64,000 nt of DNA from Actinomyces capricornis (lineage in GTDB: Bacteria; Actinomycetota; Actinomycetes; Actinomycetales; Actinomycetaceae), in assembly GCF_019974135.1 (NCBI RefSeq), contig NZ_AP025017.1:1612001-1676000 (forward strand), given 5' to 3'. The notes beneath the pieces were generated by a model. It ran no database searches, was not told where the DNA came from, and saw nothing but the letters and a program-made list of their open reading frames with translations. Within the stretch, counting starts at the first letter, position 1. Every line of letters begins with the position of its first letter. Position numbers and translations under genes: made by a program. Below, one piece after another: positions 40,686-49,581 of this stretch.

Positions 40686-43466
40686 TCACGATCGCTCGTC
40701 GAGGAGGAAGTCGAGACTGGTTGAGCCCTCGTTGTTCTGCTCCGCTGCCGCCTGCTCGCGGCGACCGGCCCGGCGGGAGGTGTGCGCGACCAGGCCCACC
40801 ATGATGATCACCAGGCCCATGAGGGCGAAGCGACCCGTCAGCCCGTCGGTCATGGCGTAGGTGGCCAGGGCCTCGCCCAGCTCCGAATGCGCCTGGAGGC
40901 GCTCCACCGTGGGGCCGAGCAGGGAGGCCACCGCGCCGGGCGCGACCACGAAGGGCAGACCGATGAGCAGGCTGATCCCCCCGAGGACGAGAGCACCCAG
41001 GCTGGAGCGGTGCGCCATGAGCAGCGCCAGGCACAGCAGCAGCGCGCCGGCCCCCAGCTCCAGGACGCCCTGCATCGAGACCGCTGCCGGCCACGCCGTG
41101 GCATCCCCACCGGTCAGGACCCTGGCGCCGTCGTTGACCAGGAACCAGGCCACCGGCAGCAGGACGAGGGCCAGCAGCACACCCGCCCAGTGCGAGGCCG
41201 TGCGCCGCGGGGCCCGCGTGAGGGAGCTGGCGCCCTCCAGGAGGATGTCCCGCTCGCTGGGGCTCTCGGGGGAGGCGGCGGTCGGTTCGGGATCCGAGTC
41301 GCGGTCCCGCGTCCGTGCAGCGGGCGCGGGGGAGGCGGCCTTGGGCGGGGCGGGGAGGGGCGCGAAGGCCGCGAGGGAGTCCTGCGGCTCCTGGACGGCG
41401 GCGGGCTCCCCCGCGGGGGCCTGGGCCTCGCCCGCCGCAGCCTCCGCGGCCTCGTCGTCGGAGGCCAGCTGCGGAGCCGCAGCAGGCTCACGGGTGGGTG
41501 TGGCGGGCTCGTGGGGCGCTGAGGAGTCGGCCGTCCGCGACGGGGCCAAGGAGGACACCGGTGGCACCGCGGGGACCGGCTCCGCCTCGGAGGGGAGGCC
41601 CTCGGGCGGGGGCTGTGCGGCCGGCGGCTCGGCGGCCAGAGGCTCGGCCGGCCGCTGCTGCGCAGTCAGGGGCGCTGTTGCGGTGACGGGCCGCGCCACG
41701 GCTCGGGAGTCCGCTGCCGGGACCGGCGCGGCGGATGTGGATGCCGGGGCCTCGGGCATCGCCGCGTCAGGTGCCGCCGCCTCGGGTACCTCCGTGGGCG
41801 CCGGCTCTGAAGGCGCCGACGGCGCAGCGGAGTGGGGCGCAGCGCCTGCCGGCTCGACCGGGGCGGACTCCGCGACGACGGCGCTGGCGCCAGTGCTGAG
41901 GGCCGGCGCCGCACCCTGCGCCGCAGGTGCGACCCGTGCCTGAAGCGGCGGAGTGGAAGCGGCCTGAGCCTCCTCCGCCCCGGCGGCCGGGAGGGCCTCG
42001 GACTCCAGTGCGCCGTCGGGCTTCATGACGCCCTGAGAGTCCAGTGCCCGCTCGGGTGCCGGGCCGTTCTGGGAGCCCAGTGCCCGCTCGGGCTCAGGGG
42101 TGCGCGGGGCCTGGGCGACTGTGGGAGCCGCGGCCCCGGCATCCGCGATGAGAGGCTCCGCGGGCGCCGCACCAGCAGGGCTCGCTGCGGTGCCCGGCAT
42201 GGGGGGCTCCTGGTCGCGGGCCGATTCGGACCCGGGCCGCGCCTCCTGAGGGGCGGGGTCGGCTGCGGGCCCATCGGTGCCTGCCGCGTCCTGGTCGACG
42301 GCGGACTGCGGGAGGGCCGAGACCTCCTGGTCGCCCTGCTCGACCACCTGCTGGGCGGCGACCGCCTGCCGGCCGGTCGTTGCGGAGGAGGGCTCGGGCT
42401 CCGCCGTGAGCGCCTCCTCATCGCTGAGGGGCTCCTCGGGCGTGGCTGCATCCATCATGATCGGCTCGGCCTCCGGCATATCGTCCACAATGATGCGGCG
42501 CTGAGAGGCCGTGGCCGGGCTGACCCGCGCCACGCCCCCCGCGGGCTCCTGGGATCCTGTGGGCTCCTGGGCGACTGCGCGATCCTGGACCTCAGCAGGC
42601 TCCTGGGTCTGCGAGGGAGGCAGGCCGGGCCGCGGCGGGGCCTGGCCTGCCTCCTGCGGCTGCGCGGGGGCGTGGAGGGCGCCTGTGGCTCCTGAGGACC
42701 CCGAAGCCGCCGAGGCCTCAGGAGTCAGGGGCGCCGGCGCCTCCCGGGAGGTGTCCTCCAGAGTCGGGGTCTGCGGCACCTCGGGCGCCTGGGGAACAGT
42801 GGAGGGCTCAGGCAGGCTGGGCACCTCCGGGACATCGGCGGCCTGGGGCACGCTGGGGGTCTCGGGCACGCTGGGAGCCTGATGCGGGGAGGTGCCGCGG
42901 GCCAGCGGGGCAGCAGCCCGGGCCTCGGGCATGCGCAGGGCATAGGGCGGCTGGCCCCTGCCCCGGCGGTTGCGATCCAGGAGGGCGTCGGACTTGGCCA
43001 GGGGCTGGGCGATGCCCAGCTCCTCGTGGGGCAGGTGCCGGGAGGCGGCATGCCCATGGTCGGCCGACCAGCCGTGAGTCGAGGGCGCCACCACGTCACC
43101 GGCGGCCCCGTGACCCGCATCGGCACCCGTCGAGGCGGTCGCAGCGTCGTCGGCCGCCGGTGGCCGGGGGCTCGCCGCGGGCTCGGCCGCCGGGTGCCTG
43201 CGCTTGACCGGATTCTCGGCGTCCTGAGCCCCCCGCGCGGAGGCGTTATCGGAGGCGTCACCGCCCCGCGCCTCCGCCGGCGTCGACGACATCGGTGCGG
43301 ACCCGGCCTGCGCGCCGCGCTCAGCCGCGCCATCGCTGCCACCCGGCGTCTGGGGCGCGGCCGTGCCGGAGCCCGCCGGACCGCCGTCGTGCTGCGGCGC
43401 CACGGCGGCCAGAGGCGTGGTGGGCGTCGGGGTGTCATCCTGTCCGCGGGGGTGGTCAGTGCTCAC
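40686..43466 (-). CDS. Very long Ala/Pro/Glu-rich disordered protein with C-terminal membrane domain (926 aa)
   Basis: Start GTG 43466 has a perfect AGGAGG six bases upstream. About 740 residues are low-complexity Ala/Pro/Glu/Ser sequence with many imperfect PEVP / AQEP / TPE repeats and no domain I recognise. Then come about four transmembrane helices (LLALVLLPVAWFLV; GVLELGAGALLLCLALLMA; ISLLIGLPFVVAPGAVASLL; LMGLVIIMVGLVAHTS) and a short basic/acidic tail. The topology suggests a cytoplasmic or surface-exposed flexible arm on a small membrane core. It overlaps the upstream membrane-protein gene by 11 bases. Function unknown. Confidence 0.8.
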   Translation of the reverse strand: MSTDHPRGQDDTPTPTTPLAAVAPQHDGGPAGSGTAAPQTPGGSDGAAERGAQAGSAPMSSTPAEARGGDASDNASARGAQDAENPVKRRHPAAEPAASPRPPAADDAATASTGADAGHGAAGDVVAPSTHGWSADHGHAASRHLPHEELGIAQPLAKSDALLDRNRRGRGQPPYALRMPEARAAAPLARGTSPHQAPSVPETPSVPQAADVPEVPSLPEPSTVPQAPEVPQTPTLEDTSREAPAPLTPEASAASGSSGATGALHAPAQPQEAGQAPPRPGLPPSQTQEPAEVQDRAVAQEPTGSQEPAGGVARVSPATASQRRIIVDDMPEAEPIMMDAATPEEPLSDEEALTAEPEPSSATTGRQAVAAQQVVEQGDQEVSALPQSAVDQDAAGTDGPAADPAPQEARPGSESARDQEPPMPGTAASPAGAAPAEPLIADAGAAAPTVAQAPRTPEPERALGSQNGPAPERALDSQGVMKPDGALESEALPAAGAEEAQAASTPPLQARVAPAAQGAAPALSTGASAVVAESAPVEPAGAAPHSAAPSAPSEPAPTEVPEAAAPDAAMPEAPASTSAAPVPAADSRAVARPVTATAPLTAQQRPAEPLAAEPPAAQPPPEGLPSEAEPVPAVPPVSSLAPSRTADSSAPHEPATPTREPAAAPQLASDDEAAEAAAGEAQAPAGEPAAVQEPQDSLAAFAPLPAPPKAASPAPAARTRDRDSDPEPTAASPESPSERDILLEGASSLTRAPRRTASHWAGVLLALVLLPVAWFLVNDGARVLTGGDATAWPAAVSMQGVLELGAGALLLCLALLMAHRSSLGALVLGGISLLIGLPFVVAPGAVASLLGPTVERLQAHSELGEALATYAMTDGLTGRFALMGLVIIMVGLVAHTSRRAGRREQAAAEQNNEGSTSLDFLLDERS

Positions 43467-44469
43467 GAGTTCCTCCTTGTGTGTGCTCACCGTAGTGGCT
43501 GCCCGCCCGCCCCGAAAGGCGGGTCGGGCCCGAGCGCAGGTCGGCGAGCTCGTGGGAGCGGCCCTGACGGCGGGCCATATGGGCGCCCCACCCCGACGTC
43601 AGGAGCATCAGCCCGACGGCGATGATCACTGCGGGCCCGGGGCCGTGGGGCACGAGCCGGACCAGTGGGCGGTACCAGGCAAGAGCGGGATCCGCCAGGG
43701 CGGGAAGGGCCAGGACGATGATCGCCACCCCGCCGGCCCGGGCCCCCAGGGAGGACCTGCCGGTGGAGGCGGCGGCGATGATGAGCAGGACGAGGGCTGT
43801 GAGAACCGAGGCGTAGGCGCCCAGGCCGGTCGGGACGCCCGGGCTGCTGACCTCGGCGTAGGAGCGGTACAGGAGCGGGAAGGCCGCGCCCAGAGCCGCC
43901 AGGACCCAGGGGAGGGACAGCAGGTGATCGGGCCGCCGGGAGGGCGGCGGCGCGGGGGTCGTGCCGATCTCCTTGTCGGCCCGGGTCAGACGGAAGGCCG
44001 AACGGCCCTGGAGGTGCCCGCCACGGCGGGCCAGGCGCATCCCCCAGGCGGCGCCCAGCCACAGCCCGCCGGCCAGCAGCGCAGCACCGCAGGAGACCAG
44101 GGTGCGGGCCCAGGCGGCAGGCAGGGTGGCCGCATGCCCCGGCGCCAGCAGAATGGCGACCTGGACGGCCAGCGCGCTCAGCCCCGCCGCCAGGAGGCCC
44201 ACTGAGGAGCGGGCCGCGAAGAACAGGCAGGCCGTCAGGCACAGGGCCGCCAGGCCCAGGAGCAGCAGCGCCGCGCGCAGCGGGTGGCCCGCGGCCACGG
44301 CGGTCGCGGACATGCCGATGAGGGCCAGGGCCGCAGGGCATAGTGCGACGCCGGTCAAGGCGGTCAGGATGTGGTCCCAGCGCCGTCCCCGGGGGGCGAG
44401 GTCCAGTCCCGAGGGGGGAGTGGTCACCGGGTCCGGGGACGAGGCGTATGGGGAAGGGGAGGAACTCAC
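43456..44469 (-). CDS. Multi-pass membrane protein, function unknown (337 aa)
   Basis: From GTG 44469 the protein has a short charged N-terminus, about eight hydrophobic helices in two groups of four separated by a polar loop (RADKEIGTTPAPPPSRRPD), and a basic C-terminal tail. No family recognised. It overlaps the disordered membrane protein downstream, whose membrane core resembles half of it, so the two may form one complex (inference). TAGAAT on the minus strand is 7 bases before the GTG, predicting a leaderless mRNA. Frames extending further upstream lack coding character. Confidence 0.75.
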   Translation of the reverse strand: MSSSPSPYASSPDPVTTPPSGLDLAPRGRRWDHILTALTGVALCPAALALIGMSATAVAAGHPLRAALLLLGLAALCLTACLFFAARSSVGLLAAGLSALAVQVAILLAPGHAATLPAAWARTLVSCGAALLAGGLWLGAAWGMRLARRGGHLQGRSAFRLTRADKEIGTTPAPPPSRRPDHLLSLPWVLAALGAAFPLLYRSYAEVSSPGVPTGLGAYASVLTALVLLIIAAASTGRSSLGARAGGVAIIVLALPALADPALAWYRPLVRLVPHGPGPAVIIAVGLMLLTSGWGAHMARRQGRSHELADLRSGPTRLSGRAGSHYGEHTQGGTREH

Positions 44470-44476
44470 CCGCCCG

Positions 44477-44482
44477 ATTCTA
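44477..44482 (-). promoter_or_regulatory. -10 element TAGAAT for the membrane-protein operon
   Basis: TAGAAT, seven bases, then GTG 44469. It decides the start, because the open frame extends far upstream. Confidence 0.5.
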
Positions 44483-44611
44483 ATGGGAGACCGATACTGC
44501 ACCCTATTCCGGGACGGCGCCCGCACCCCGGGAGGGGCCGTGGCCGAGCCGAATCCGAGCTCTGCCGGGGGTGTGCGCGGGCCTGTCCCCCGGGTGTGCC
44601 ACAGTGGGTCC

Positions 44612-45682
44612 ATGGTCAGGATGTCAGTGGGGATCGGCTCCGCCGAGCCCGGTCCGGGACTCCCCTCCGGCAGGCGGCGGGGGACGGCGCGCCCGGGCGG
44701 TGACGGCGGGGAGCCGGGCGCACCGGCGGTGGGAGCCGACGGCGTGCAGGCCGGCGGTGCGCGGGCGGCCGCGACGGCTGCGATGCCTGCGCCGACCGAG
44801 CCGCAGCCGGGCGCTGTGATGCTCAACGCCCTGCGGGCGATCGCCCAGGACCGGCGCGTGCTCGAGGCCGAGGAGGCGATCCGGCAGGCCTCGGCCGAGC
44901 TGCGCTGGCACGGGGCCCTGCGGCGGCGGTGGCGTGAGGCCCGGGCGGAGTCCTCCATCCGTGGGGCGGTGGCCGGCGCCGGGGTGGAGGGCGTCGTCGT
45001 GCCCGCCGAGGTCCTCAGGAGCCAGGTCGCCGCGGGCCTGGAGGCGGCCCTCACCGGCGATCCGGGACTGGACGCGGCCGCGGGCCTGTGGCGCGCGGGC
45101 ACGCAGGTGGTCGGCTGGATGCCCGACCTGGTGGGGCGCGGCCGGCCCATTGTGCCCCACGCGCGGGGCCTGCTGAGCGCACTGCACCGCGATATCACCG
45201 GACCCCTGGCGGCGGGCGGGCGGATCGCCATGGCCGAGGTGGCCGCCCCGCGCACCGACGCCCCGCCCCGGGAGGGCGGGCCCGCGCCGGCCCCCACCGC
45301 GGGGCGGCTGCACGCCCGGCTGGACGGCCTGCTCGCCCTCATCGAGGCCCGCCAGGCTCCCGCCCTGGTGCGCGCCGCGGTCGTCCACGCCGAGATGGTC
45401 GCGGTGCGGCCCTTCAGCGCCGGCAACGCCGCCGTGGGAAGGCTCCTGGTGCGCCACCTCATCACCGCCGATGCGCTGGAGCCCACGGGCACCGCCGTCA
45501 CCGAGCTGTATGCGGCGCAGGCCCCCGGCGCCTACACCGAGGCGGCCGCCGCCTACGCCACCGGGACCATGGAGGGGGTGGCCGAATGGGTGGTGTGGCA
45601 GGCCGAGGCGATCCTGGTGGGGATCGAGGAGGCCGGCCGGCTGTGCCGCGCGGTGCAGGCGGGCACCTGGCAGGCCGGATGA
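44612..45682 (+). CDS. Fic-like protein with degenerate active site
   Basis: 356 residues from ATG 44612. An Ala/Gly/Arg-rich lead of about 70 residues is followed by a helical region and a Fic-fold C-terminal half. The motif expected as HPFxxGNGRxxR reads VRPFSAGNAAVGRLLVRHLI: Arg replaces the catalytic His, and Ala-Ala-Val is inserted or substituted in GNGR. AMP transfer is therefore unlikely. I recall a conserved gene of this kind next to the HAD/ssd/tad cluster in actinobacteria. CACAGT lies 6 bases before the ATG. Convergent with the HAD phosphatase gene. Confidence 0.75.
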   Translation: MVRMSVGIGSAEPGPGLPSGRRRGTARPGGDGGEPGAPAVGADGVQAGGARAAATAAMPAPTEPQPGAVMLNALRAIAQDRRVLEAEEAIRQASAELRWHGALRRRWREARAESSIRGAVAGAGVEGVVVPAEVLRSQVAAGLEAALTGDPGLDAAAGLWRAGTQVVGWMPDLVGRGRPIVPHARGLLSALHRDITGPLAAGGRIAMAEVAAPRTDAPPREGGPAPAPTAGRLHARLDGLLALIEARQAPALVRAAVVHAEMVAVRPFSAGNAAVGRLLVRHLITADALEPTGTAVTELYAAQAPGAYTEAAAAYATGTMEGVAEWVVWQAEAILVGIEEAGRLCRAVQAGTWQAG

Positions 45683-45706
45683 GGGCGGCCTGCCCGCATC
45701 GATAGC

Positions 45707-45836
45707 GCCGGGCTGCCCGGGGCCCGCCTGGCCCTCGGGGCGGATGCTTCCGCAGGGCTCCAGTGGTTCTGTGCGGCGTCCAGCGGCCGGGGAGGGCGGA
45801 TGCCATCCACTATGGCCACGGCCCATGGGCTGTGGC
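45707..45836. terminator. Two hairpins between convergent fic-like and HAD genes
   Basis: CCGGG-ctg-CCCGG lies at about 45707-45719. A longer imperfect palindrome, GCCAC-g-GCCCATGGGC-t-GTGGC, lies at 45815-45836. Either could end the converging transcripts. Confidence 0.5.
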
Positions 45837-45866
45837 GGGGCGGGCCGGCGGACTCCCGGTCGCCGA

Positions 45867-46835
45867 TCAGCGGCCGAGTCGGCGCGCCAGGCGCGGGCCC
45901 AGCGGCACCCCGGCCGCCCGTCGCGGGGGTATCCGGGCCACGGCCCAGCCCGTCGTCGCCGCCACGGCCAGCAGCAGGCCCGCCATCAGCGCTCCGGCGG
46001 CCGGTGGTGGGGGAGACCAGGAGCGCAGGCGCACGGGCCGGGCGAAGTCGCGCACCGGCCAGCCCTCACGGGCGGCCAGGCGGCGCAGATCCCGGTCGGG
46101 GTTGACGGCCACCGGGTGCCCCACGGCCCGCAGCATGGGCTCATCGGAGACCGAGTCGGAGTAGGCCCAGGAGCGCTCCAGGTCGATGCCGTGGGCGGCG
46201 GCGTCTTCCTGGAGGGCCACCACCTTCTGCTCATGGAGCAGGGATCGCTCGATCCTGCCGGTGAAGCGACCCTGGGGGTCGACCTCCAGGCGGGTGGCCA
46301 CCGCACGCCTGGCCCCCACCATACGGGCCACCGGCTCCACGATCTCGCTGGTGGAGGCCGAGACGACAACCACATCGTGCCCGGCCTGCTGGTGGGCGGC
46401 GATGAGGTGGAGCGCCTCGGCGTAGCAGGCCGGCTCGATGGCGCTTCCCAGGGCGCCGTCCACCACCTGGCGCAGCTCGCTGCGCGAGATCCCCGACAGC
46501 ATGCGGGCCAGGCGCTCCATGATCCTGGTGGCCTGCGGCGTGTCCACTCCGACGAGCAGGTAGGGCAGCTGGACGACCACGCCCCGGGCCACGGCGGTGC
46601 GGGAGATGAGGCCCGAGCGGCGCATCGGCTCACCCAGGGCCAGCGCCGCCGAGGTCGCCAGGATCGTCTTGTCCAGGTCGAAGTAGGCGGCAGTGCGATG
46701 CGGGGCGGCCGCGGGCGCCGTGGACCCCGGGGTGGCCTGCGGCGCCGCGGCGCGGCGAGGGGCCGGGGCCCCGCCGGGCGAGGGCGAGCCGGGGGGTGCT
46801 GGGGATGCGGGGGACGCTGGGGCCGCTGGGGACAT
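45867..46835 (-). CDS. HAD-IB family phosphatase (SerB-like), membrane-tailed
   Basis: 322 residues. After a Pro/Ala lead, motif I is YFDLDKTILA (DxDKT), motif II VVVSASTSE, motif III with Lys in LHEQKVVAL, and motif IV YSDSVSDEPML. This is the subclass I HAD phosphatase pattern shared with phosphoserine phosphatase and the actinobacterial morphological-differentiation protein next to ssd (Rv3661/SCO3558 type). The C-terminal AGALMAGLLLAVAATTGWAV is a transmembrane helix. Divergent from ssd. Confidence 0.92.
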   Translation of the reverse strand: MSPAAPASPASPAPPGSPSPGGAPAPRRAAAPQATPGSTAPAAAPHRTAAYFDLDKTILATSAALALGEPMRRSGLISRTAVARGVVVQLPYLLVGVDTPQATRIMERLARMLSGISRSELRQVVDGALGSAIEPACYAEALHLIAAHQQAGHDVVVVSASTSEIVEPVARMVGARRAVATRLEVDPQGRFTGRIERSLLHEQKVVALQEDAAAHGIDLERSWAYSDSVSDEPMLRAVGHPVAVNPDRDLRRLAAREGWPVRDFARPVRLRSWSPPPPAAGALMAGLLLAVAATTGWAVARIPPRRAAGVPLGPRLARRLGR

Positions 46836-47243
46836 GGACTCATCACATCACGGTTCGGTGGTCGGGGCCACTCTGCCGCTCCCCGGTGCGCCGTCGGCAG
46901 TGCTCGGTGAGTGCTCAGTGGTCGCTTAATGGGTGGTTAGTGGGCGCACATAGATTATTTTCTATGAGTTTAATGCGTGATACGTGCATGTCCGGTGGGT
47001 GCCTGTAGGCGCGGGGCGGCGGTCATCCGGGCCCGGATAGCCGAGCCCCGGGTGGCGTTGTCGCGTCATCGCAAGCCGAGCAGTGCTCCACAGGTGCCTG
47101 TTCTGCAGGTTCTGTCCACAGGGCCGGCCCTTGCGGGGGCGCATCCCCATCAGCCGTCGCACAGTGGGCGGTGGGCGGGTGCCACGCGGGCCCCGTCCGC
47201 CAGCGACGTCGCCGGTGCTGGCCGGCACCGGTCCGAGGAGGTC
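46836..47243. other. 408-bp divergent region between HAD and ssd, with an AT-rich island
   Basis: No supported gene. An AT-rich stretch at about 46945-46985 carries a perfect inverted repeat and is the likely promoter or operator for the Tad engine operon. Further right, two CCACAGG repeats (about 47088 and 47116) flank CCTGTTCTGCAGG. Confidence 0.5.
46949..46966. promoter_or_regulatory. Inverted repeat CATAGA-N6-TCTATG upstream of the Tad engine operon
   Basis: Perfect 6-bp arms around TTATTT in the only AT-rich island of this part of the window, about 280 bases before ssd. It is a candidate operator. Confidence 0.45.
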
Positions 47244-47246
47244 ATG

Positions 47247-48317
47247 ATGTGGACGCCTGAAACCCCCACCCCGCATGCCCCCGGTGGCGGCCACGAGCCC
47301 ACCGGCGTCGGCCCCGCCGAGGCAGCGGTCGGCGGCGCCGAGCGCGGACCCGACCCGGGCGGCCGCTGCCCGGGGCAGCAGGCCGCTGCCATGCGCCCCA
47401 TCCCGACGGGTGCCCGCCTCCTGGCACTGACCGGGGCCCTGGGAGGCCTGGGCGTGAGCACCCTGCTCATCCACCTGGCCTGGGCGCTGCGCCGTGCGGG
47501 CAGGCGTGTGGCCATTGTGGACCTCGATCCCGCCGGTGGCCTGGGCCTGCTCTTCGGCGACGAGGTACTGCCGGGACTGCGGTGGGCCGACCTGCCCCAC
47601 GAGGAGTCGGCCTTCCGCCCGGGAAGGCTCATCGGTGCCCTACCGGCCTGGCACACCATCCCCTTCCTCACCGGTGATGGCCGGGGCGGGCCCGCCCTGC
47701 CCATCCCCACGGCGGGCGCCGCGCCCCAGGCCGGGCCTTTCCTGCCCACCGTGCTTCCCGCCGTCCTGGAGGCGCTCCTGTGCGAGCACGACGTCGTCCT
47801 GCTCGACCTGCCCCGGGGCTGCCCGCCACCTCCGGGCTCGCAGGTCCTGCTCCTCAGCGGCCTGGACCTGCGCTCAGCGGTGGCCTGCCAGGCCCTGGTC
47901 CCCCGATTGCAGGTGGGAGCGGGCAGCGGTGGGCCTCGACGGGGTGAGGGGGTGGGCCTCCTGGTGCGACAGGTCGGCGAGGACATCTCGATGCCCGACC
48001 TCGAGCTCGTCGCCAACTGCCCTGTGCTCGCCACCGTCCCCACCGACCGAGCCGTGCGCCAGCGCATCATCCGCGGGGAGGACCCCGTGCGCTCCCGCTC
48101 TGCGTTGCGCCGTACCGCAGGCGCCCTGGTCCGCCGCCTGGGCCTGGCCGAGCCCTCGGAGGAGGAGCGTGCGCTTCCGGCCGGAGGCGCGGGACCGGGC
48201 GCCGCCGTCGGGGGTGGGGCGAGCGCAGCCCCGCAGGCCGGCGAAGAGACGGAGCCCCCGACCTGGGAGCCTGCGGGCGGGCCCACCGGCGGGCCGGTGA
48301 GCGCCCATGGCCGGTGA
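47247..48317 (+). CDS. ssd: Septum-site/Tad locus ParA-MinD-like protein Ssd
   Basis: 356 residues from the second of two adjacent ATGs (GAGGAGG is 6 bases upstream of it). After a disordered N-terminus, LLALTGALGGLGVSTLLIHL is a deviant ParA P-loop lacking the Lys residues of KGGxGKT, followed by RVAIVDLDPAGGLGLLFGDE (Walker A' partner strand) and HDVVLLDLPRGC. Ssd/CpaE-like proteins position Tad machinery at the pole or septum; in M. tuberculosis Ssd affects division. Its stop overlaps the tadA start. Confidence 0.88.
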   Translation: MWTPETPTPHAPGGGHEPTGVGPAEAAVGGAERGPDPGGRCPGQQAAAMRPIPTGARLLALTGALGGLGVSTLLIHLAWALRRAGRRVAIVDLDPAGGLGLLFGDEVLPGLRWADLPHEESAFRPGRLIGALPAWHTIPFLTGDGRGGPALPIPTAGAAPQAGPFLPTVLPAVLEALLCEHDVVLLDLPRGCPPPPGSQVLLLSGLDLRSAVACQALVPRLQVGAGSGGPRRGEGVGLLVRQVGEDISMPDLELVANCPVLATVPTDRAVRQRIIRGEDPVRSRSALRRTAGALVRRLGLAEPSEEERALPAGGAGPGAAVGGGASAAPQAGEETEPPTWEPAGGPTGGPVSAHGR

Positions 48318-49581
48318 GGGGAACGGGGCGGTGAGCCCGAGCATCCAGGTGCAGGGCGCCGCGGGCGCCGAGCTGACCCGTATCCGCAGCGCCCTGGCCC
48401 GCGGCAGCAGCATGGATCAGGCCCTCGACGTCGGAGCCTCCCCCGCCACCGGGCACTCGGGCCTGGCCCGCCTGAGCCGGCGCGTGCGGGCCGACATGGA
48501 GGGGGCCGGTCCCGACCTCCAGCCGCTCATCGACACCGAGGGAGTCACCGATGTCCTGGTGGGGGCCGGGCGCATCTGGATCGACCGCGGACGCGGACTG
48601 GAGGACGCCGGGGCGGCCATGCCCGAGGGCCAGGTGCGCGCCCTGGCGGTGCGCATGGCGGCCTCCGCGGGGCGGCGGCTGGACGAGGCCTGCCCCACCG
48701 TCGACGCCACCCTGCCCGACGGCACCCGCCTCAACGCGGTCCTGCCGCCCCTGAGCAGCGAGGGTACGCTCATCAGCCTGCGCACCAGGAGGCGCCGCGG
48801 CTACACCCTCGAGGAGCTGGTGGGGGCCGGCACGCTCGCCCCCGGTATCGACGGGGTCCTGGCCGCCCTGGTGGAGCAGCGGGCCAGCTGCCTCATCACC
48901 GGCGCGACCGGGACGGGCAAGACCACGCTCCTGGCGGCCCTCCTCGCCCGCGTGCCGGGCACTGAGCGGATCGTCTGCATCGAGGAGGCCAGCGAGCTGC
49001 GGCCCGACCACCCCCATGTCATCCATCTGCAGGAGCGCGGCGCCAATGTCCAGGGCGTGGGCGAGGTGACGATGACCTCCCTGGTGCGCACGGCCCTGCG
49101 GATGCGGCCCGACCGCATCGTGCTGGGGGAGTGCCGGGGCCCGGAGGTCCGCGATGTGCTCACCGCCCTCAATACCGGCCACGAGGGCGGTTGGGCCACC
49201 CTGCACGCCAACTCCCCGGCCGATGTCCCCGCCCGCCTGACCGCCCTGGGGGCCCTGGCCGGTATGGACGAGGCGGCGCTGGCGGCCCAGGCCGCCAGCG
49301 CCCTGGACGTCGTGGTCCACCTGCGCCGCAGTGCTGGCTCCGCTGGGGCGCGCCGGTGGGTGGAGTCCCTGGGAGTACTCGCACGCCGGGTGTCGCAGGC
49401 GGGCCCGGTCCTGGAGTGCCAGGAGGCCCTGCGCGTCGGTGAGGACGGCCTGGTGGAGGCCGGGCCCGGGGCGGGGTCCCTGGCCGCGCGCATCGGGCGC
49501 CCGCCCGTGGAGGCGGCCCTGGGGCGCGCCCTGGAGGGAGGCCCGGGCGGTGAGGCGACGGCTTCAGGCGGGCTTCCATGA
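48307..49581 (+). CDS. tadA: TadA/CpaF-type secretion ATPase
   Basis: 424 residues. The N-terminal domain has LIDTEGVTDVLVGAGRIWID. The ATPase has Walker A ITGATGTGKTTLLAALL (about residues 199-207), Asp box RIVCIEEASELRP, Walker B RIVLGECRGPEVRD and His box GGWATLHANSPADV. This hexameric motor powers Flp pilus assembly at the inner face of the membrane. It overlaps ssd (11 bases) and the tadBC gene (ATGA), so expression is tightly coupled. GTG 48331 is an alternative start. Confidence 0.95.
   Translation: MAGEGNGAVSPSIQVQGAAGAELTRIRSALARGSSMDQALDVGASPATGHSGLARLSRRVRADMEGAGPDLQPLIDTEGVTDVLVGAGRIWIDRGRGLEDAGAAMPEGQVRALAVRMAASAGRRLDEACPTVDATLPDGTRLNAVLPPLSSEGTLISLRTRRRRGYTLEELVGAGTLAPGIDGVLAALVEQRASCLITGATGTGKTTLLAALLARVPGTERIVCIEEASELRPDHPHVIHLQERGANVQGVGEVTMTSLVRTALRMRPDRIVLGECRGPEVRDVLTALNTGHEGGWATLHANSPADVPARLTALGALAGMDEAALAAQAASALDVVVHLRRSAGSAGARRWVESLGVLARRVSQAGPVLECQEALRVGEDGLVEAGPGAGSLAARIGRPPVEAALGRALEGGPGGEATASGGLP

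Noticed and set aside
43961..44611. Upstream extension of the Fic-like protein
   Set aside because: It overlaps a well-supported membrane-protein gene on the other strand, and a -10-like element sits right before ATG 44612.
47080..47125. CCACAGG repeats as DnaA boxes or an origin
   Set aside because: The sequences do not match TTWTNCACA well, are too few, and the neighbours are not dnaA, dnaN or gyr genes.
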